8,361 nucleotides of DNA, taken from assembly GCA_964417895.1 (NCBI GenBank), contig CAYQJS010000099.1, positions 1 to 8,361 of the forward strand, written 5' to 3'. The notes beneath the pieces are model-generated. The model was given only the letters and a program-made list of their open reading frames with translations. It did no database searches and was not told where the DNA came from. Shown piece by piece: positions 5,895-8,361 of this stretch. The stretch is from CAYQJS01 sp964417895. Its GTDB lineage: Bacteria > Chloroflexota > UBA6077 > SHYK01. Numbering within the stretch: the first letter of the stretch is position 1; each line of letters starts with the position of its first letter. A program made the position numbers and the translations under genes.

Positions 5895-5921
5895 GGCTCG
5901 CGAGCCTGAAGCTGCTCAGGC
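5895..5921. repeat. Overlapping inverted repeats upstream of the restriction gene
   Basis: A perfect 12-bp palindrome GGCTCGCGAGCC (5895-5906) overlaps by three bases a hairpin of GCCTGA (5904-5909) and TCAGGC (5916-5921) with a 6-base loop. They sit just upstream of the candidate -10 of the restriction-modification operon. This is where an operator or attenuator would be expected, but no controller (C) protein gene is present. Confidence 0.35.
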
Positions 5922-5926
5922 CACAA

Positions 5927-5932
5927 TAGAAT
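5927..5932 (+). promoter_or_regulatory. Candidate -10 box for the restriction-modification operon
   Basis: TAGAAT (5 of 6 consensus positions) lies 24 bases before the ATG at 5957 and directly follows the hairpin 5904-5921. No good -35 is seen at 16-18 bases, so the call is weak. GAGGAG at 5948-5953 is the likely ribosome binding site, only 3 bases from the ATG. Confidence 0.3.
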
Positions 5933-5956
5933 TGGCGAGACCAGCTCGAGGAGCCC

Positions 5957-6706
5957 ATGGCTAAACTTATCGCCGCCCGGACACTGACAGACAGTGACGC
6001 ACAAAAAAGGAGGGTGCTGGGTGGACGTGCATTCGAGACTATCATCATGCACATCCTGAACACCTTCTTGGAGTCGAAGGGGATCGCTGTTGTAACCGGC
6101 ACGAAGGCAGCATTGCGCACGCTTATCGATGATGCGAATAACGCTGAGCAGATAGTTGCCTACACGCGCTTACCGGTCAAGCGAAGATGCACGCAGACTC
6201 AGCTTGAAGACCGTCCTGACTCGGACCTTTTCGCCCTGGTGAAGCCGCACCACCCGCGGAATCCATGGCGCCTGTTGGCCATCATCAACTGCAAGCGCGA
6301 CTTCCACGCCCGCGAGACGGAGGTGGCCTTTTGGGGCCTCTCAGTCCGGACGAGCTCGTACATCAAATACCTGTGTGTAACCGAGGACGGTAACATCTAC
6401 CGAAGTCACCCTCGCAGTGAGCTTGGGGCATCATGCGAAGACTCCACCAAAGCTCGTCGTTTGCTTGAGAGCTATACAGATCGCGTCTACGTCTGCAAGC
6501 AGTATCAAGGCGTCGGGGATCCTAGACTGGCTCAGGACATTGAGGCTGTGCTGCATCGGTTGGACCGGCGCAGCACCGAAATGCAGCCATGCTTCGACGA
6601 TCCGTCCCTGCCTCGCCACACGAGCTACTGCTTCCTGGTCAGGCCCCTCGACGACCTGATCCTCGACCTCGACAGATGGAAGAACGAAATCCCGTCGGCT
6701 GAATGA
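5957..6706 (+). CDS. Probable type II restriction endonuclease, PD-(D/E)XK fold, BsaWI/CfrBI-like
   Basis: A 249-residue protein. An N-terminal GGRAFETII segment (residues 22-30) is of the kind seen near the start of several type II nucleases. The likely catalytic core is RPDSDLF (Pro87-Asp88), then LLAIINCKRDFHARETEVAF with Lys113, Glu120 and Glu122. The Cys-x-Lys followed by Arg-Glu-x-x-x-x-x-Phe-Trp pattern is that of PD-(D/E)XK nucleases in which the second acidic residue has moved downstream, as in CCGG-cutting enzymes. It would cleave unmodified DNA in the cytoplasm. The stop overlaps the ATG of the methyltransferase by 4 bases, which makes a restriction partner very likely. Codon use is less GC-biased than in the thiamine operon, suggesting horizontal acquisition. 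Recognition sequence cannot be read from the protein; the BsaWI resemblance is from memory of the family pattern. Confidence 0.75.
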   Translation: MAKLIAARTLTDSDAQKRRVLGGRAFETIIMHILNTFLESKGIAVVTGTKAALRTLIDDANNAEQIVAYTRLPVKRRCTQTQLEDRPDSDLFALVKPHHPRNPWRLLAIINCKRDFHARETEVAFWGLSVRTSSYIKYLCVTEDGNIYRSHPRSELGASCEDSTKARRLLESYTDRVYVCKQYQGVGDPRLAQDIEAVLHRLDRRSTEMQPCFDDPSLPRHTSYCFLVRPLDDLILDLDRWKNEIPSAE

Positions 6707-8028
6707 AGCAACTATTCGACGTTTCCGACGGATGGGTAGACAGGTCGCCGCTGTACTCGGCTTACGAACAGGCGGAGGCTCGGTTTCGGTGGACTCGGAT
6801 CGATGAGGCCTTGGGCCGGCTCTTCAACTTCAGCGACAACACCATTCAGCCTGTCCACGGCTGGTACATGTTCAAGGAGGGGTTCTCGTGGAACCTCGTC
6901 GGTCACTTCATTAACAGATATGACCCTGGACCTTGGCTGGTCGTCGATCCGTTCTGCGGCTCGGGGACGACTGTGTTGGAGGCACAGCTTCGGGGCCACA
7001 CCGCTCAGGGGATTGAGGTAAACCCGTTCTTTGTAGACGTTGCTGCCACGAAGCTCCGCTGGTGGCAGGCCGATGCCGAGGGACTACAAGCGCTTGTGGA
7101 ACGAATCGTCACCGCTCCGGGCAGTGCCGGTACGGTTCGTGAATGGCCCGAGTTAACAAGCTTCCGCAGGCTATATTCCGATGAGGTGCTTGAAGAGCTG
7201 TTCTCCCTTAAGGACCTCATCCATCAGGTGACTGAGGCCGATAGTTTCTCCAGGAGTTTCCTCCTCTTGGGCTTGACGTCCATCCTGGAACTCACTAGCC
7301 GTGCGTACAAGACAGGGAAAGGACTCAAGTTTCGAAAAAGACAACCAATAGCGTCAGCTTCCGAAGTGAGATTGAAGGTTAGAGATAAGTGGGAACAAAT
7401 GCTCAGGGACGTTTCCGACCTGCAGGGTCAAGAGAGGCCCAGGGGTGAGGCGAACGTCCGGCAAGGAGATGCGCGAGAGCTTCCACTGGACGATAACTGT
7501 GCACAGTTGGTGATTTACTCGCCACCGTATGCGAATACGTTCGACTACAACGAGGTTTATAAACTCGAGATGTGGTTTCTCGGGCACGTCAAATCTTATG
7601 AAGAATGGCGTAGGGTCAAAGAGGCCTCCCTGAGATCTCACGTCAGCCTGCGAATAGGGCTCCAGAATGAGGGCGACGAACTGCTGGAAATGGCCCTTTC
7701 CCTCGTCGAGGCGCCGGCTCGGGGGGAGACGGAGATGTTGCGGGCCTATTTCATGGACATGGGAAAGGCCCTGCTGGAACAACGACGGGTCACGCGAAAG
7801 GGAGGCCACGTCGTGATCGTCGTTGGGAACTCGTCTTACCGGTGCGTCCCTATCGCCACTGATCTGATTCTCGCGCGCATTGCCGAATCCCACGGGTTCG
7901 CGGTCGAGGAGATACGCGTGGGTCGGCGCCTGAACACGAGCTCGCAGCAGATGGCTGTATACAACGAGCGAGGGGACGACGGTCTCAGGTTCGTCAGGGA
8001 GAGCGCCGTAATCCTGCGGCGGTGTTAA
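6703..8028 (+). CDS. Site-specific DNA methyltransferase, probably N4-cytosine (SPPY type)
   Basis: A 441-residue AdoMet-dependent DNA methyltransferase. Motif I for AdoMet binding is VVDPFCGSGTTVLEA (Asp82 to Thr90), followed by GIEVNPFFVDVAATKLRW, whose acidic residue would bind the ribose. The upstream GWYMFKEGFSWNLV segment (near residue 50) fits motif X. Catalytic motif IV is SPPY at 273-276 within LVIYSPPYANTFDYNEVY. Ser in place of Asp/Asn favours N4-cytosine methylation over N6-adenine. GGHVVIVVGNSSYRC near residue 367 fits a later core strand. About 180 residues separate motifs I and IV, probably holding the target-recognition region. ATG 6703 overlaps the nuclease stop (ATGA), so the two are co-translated, with the nuclease first. 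It would protect host DNA from that nuclease. Family is certain; base specificity is inferred. Confidence 0.9.
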   Translation: MKQLFDVSDGWVDRSPLYSAYEQAEARFRWTRIDEALGRLFNFSDNTIQPVHGWYMFKEGFSWNLVGHFINRYDPGPWLVVDPFCGSGTTVLEAQLRGHTAQGIEVNPFFVDVAATKLRWWQADAEGLQALVERIVTAPGSAGTVREWPELTSFRRLYSDEVLEELFSLKDLIHQVTEADSFSRSFLLLGLTSILELTSRAYKTGKGLKFRKRQPIASASEVRLKVRDKWEQMLRDVSDLQGQERPRGEANVRQGDARELPLDDNCAQLVIYSPPYANTFDYNEVYKLEMWFLGHVKSYEEWRRVKEASLRSHVSLRIGLQNEGDELLEMALSLVEAPARGETEMLRAYFMDMGKALLEQRRVTRKGGHVVIVVGNSSYRCVPIATDLILARIAESHGFAVEEIRVGRRLNTSSQQMAVYNERGDDGLRFVRESAVILRRC

Positions 8029-8166
8029 CGCCCGTTTCGGCTGGAATCTCGCACACCTAAGATCGCAGCGCATCTTGCCCAAGTCGCCAACCCGCTCCTC
8101 GTGCTTGAGGCCGGGCTGGCGGCTACGTACTCGACTGCAGTGCCCACGAGGCCCTTTCGGATATGA
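8029..8166 (+). pseudogene. Open frame without a start between methyltransferase and MFS gene (possible gene remnant)
   Basis: Directly after the methyltransferase TAA the same frame stays open for 45 codons. It includes AAHLAQVANPLLVLEAGLAA and ends at TGA 8164-8166, which overlaps the ATG of the MFS gene by 4 bases (ATGA). That overlap type is used at three other real junctions here or nearly so, suggesting this could be the 3' end of a gene once coupled to the MFS gene and cut by insertion of the restriction-modification module. No ATG is present in the frame. Chance is a real alternative for so short a frame in GC-rich DNA. Confidence 0.25.
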
Positions 8167-8361
8167 CCCAACGCGAGCTCCAGATGTCGCCGCCCCCATC
8201 GGGAGAACTCGGTCGCGCGGTGCCCTTCGCTGCCCTGCGGCATCCGAACTACCGCGCCTATTTCGTCACCAACATCCTCACCATGATGGGCGACAACATC
8301 GAGCATGTGATCAGCTACTGGGTCGTCTTCCATACGTTCCACTCGCCGTTCCTCGGCGGCT
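8163..8361 (+). CDS. Major facilitator superfamily transporter, N-terminal fragment
   Basis: Starts at ATG 8163 and runs off the right edge after 66 complete codons. A short polar leader is followed by PFAALRHPNYRAYFVTNILT and MMGDNIEHVISYWVVFHTFH, the typical beginning of MFS efflux proteins: a cytoplasmic LRHxxYRxYF segment leading into the first membrane helix, then the GDxIEHV-type sequence facing the other side. Substrate cannot be told. An internal ATG at 8184 would shorten the protein by seven residues without touching the conserved part. No clear Shine-Dalgarno is visible before 8163. It follows the restriction-modification module but is probably not part of it, given its return to GC-rich codon use. 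Confidence 0.82.
   Translation, partial: MTQRELQMSPPPSGELGRAVPFAALRHPNYRAYFVTNILTMMGDNIEHVISYWVVFHTFHSPFLGG

Noticed and set aside
5660..5956. tRNA or integrase attachment site at the left edge of the restriction-modification module
   Set aside because: No cloverleaf could be traced, no integrase or transposase gene is present, and I found no convincing direct repeat shared between 5660-5956 and 8029-8162.
8059..8076. Terminator after the methyltransferase gene
   Set aside because: AAGAT and ATCTT can pair around an 8-base loop, but the stem is short and AT-rich and no T-run follows.

Overview
The window is GC-rich bacterial chromosome. The core genes run at roughly two-thirds G+C, and they are tightly packed with 4-nt start/stop overlaps. 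Together with a thiamine-salvage operon under a TPP riboswitch and several families of small non-coding repeats, this suggests an environmental, possibly uncultured, proteobacterial or Methylomirabilota/Rokubacteria-like lineage. The lineage guess is weak, because no rRNA or marker gene is present.

Layout. (1) Positions 1-1408, minus strand: most of an M61-family metallopeptidase that runs off the left edge. (2) Positions 1409-1960: a divergent intergenic region holding two copies of a palindromic REP-like element facing each other, a perfect 16-bp palindrome, a weak promoter candidate, and a well-conserved TPP riboswitch followed by an intrinsic terminator. (3) Positions 1961-5659, plus strand: a four-gene HMP (hydroxymethylpyrimidine) salvage operon. 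It encodes a CytX-like NCS1 transporter, a divergent TenA-like protein, a canonical TenA and a ThiD kinase. The tenA/thiD junction is invaded by three different heptanucleotide tandem repeats that are read through as protein. (4) Positions 5660-5956: a spacer with a perfect -10 hexamer, a possible 54-aa small ORF and several small inverted or direct repeats. (5) Positions 5957-8028, plus strand: a two-gene type II restriction-modification module (PD-(D/E)XK nuclease and SPPY methyltransferase) with lower G+C and different codon use, probably acquired horizontally. (6) From 8163 to the right edge, plus strand: the N-terminus of an MFS transporter.

How the genes fit together. When TPP is scarce the riboswitch should let transcription continue. 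CytX would then import HMP or a related pyrimidine, TenA would hydrolyse aminopyrimidine breakdown products of thiamine to HMP, and ThiD would phosphorylate HMP to HMP-PP for coupling to the thiazole by an enzyme encoded elsewhere. The restriction-modification pair is a self-contained host-defence unit dropped between this operon and the MFS gene.

No clearly new multi-gene system is visible. The most unusual features are the translated heptamer repeats at the tenA/thiD junction, the TenA paralogue lacking both the Asp and Cys active-site residues, and the possible gene remnants flanking the restriction-modification module.
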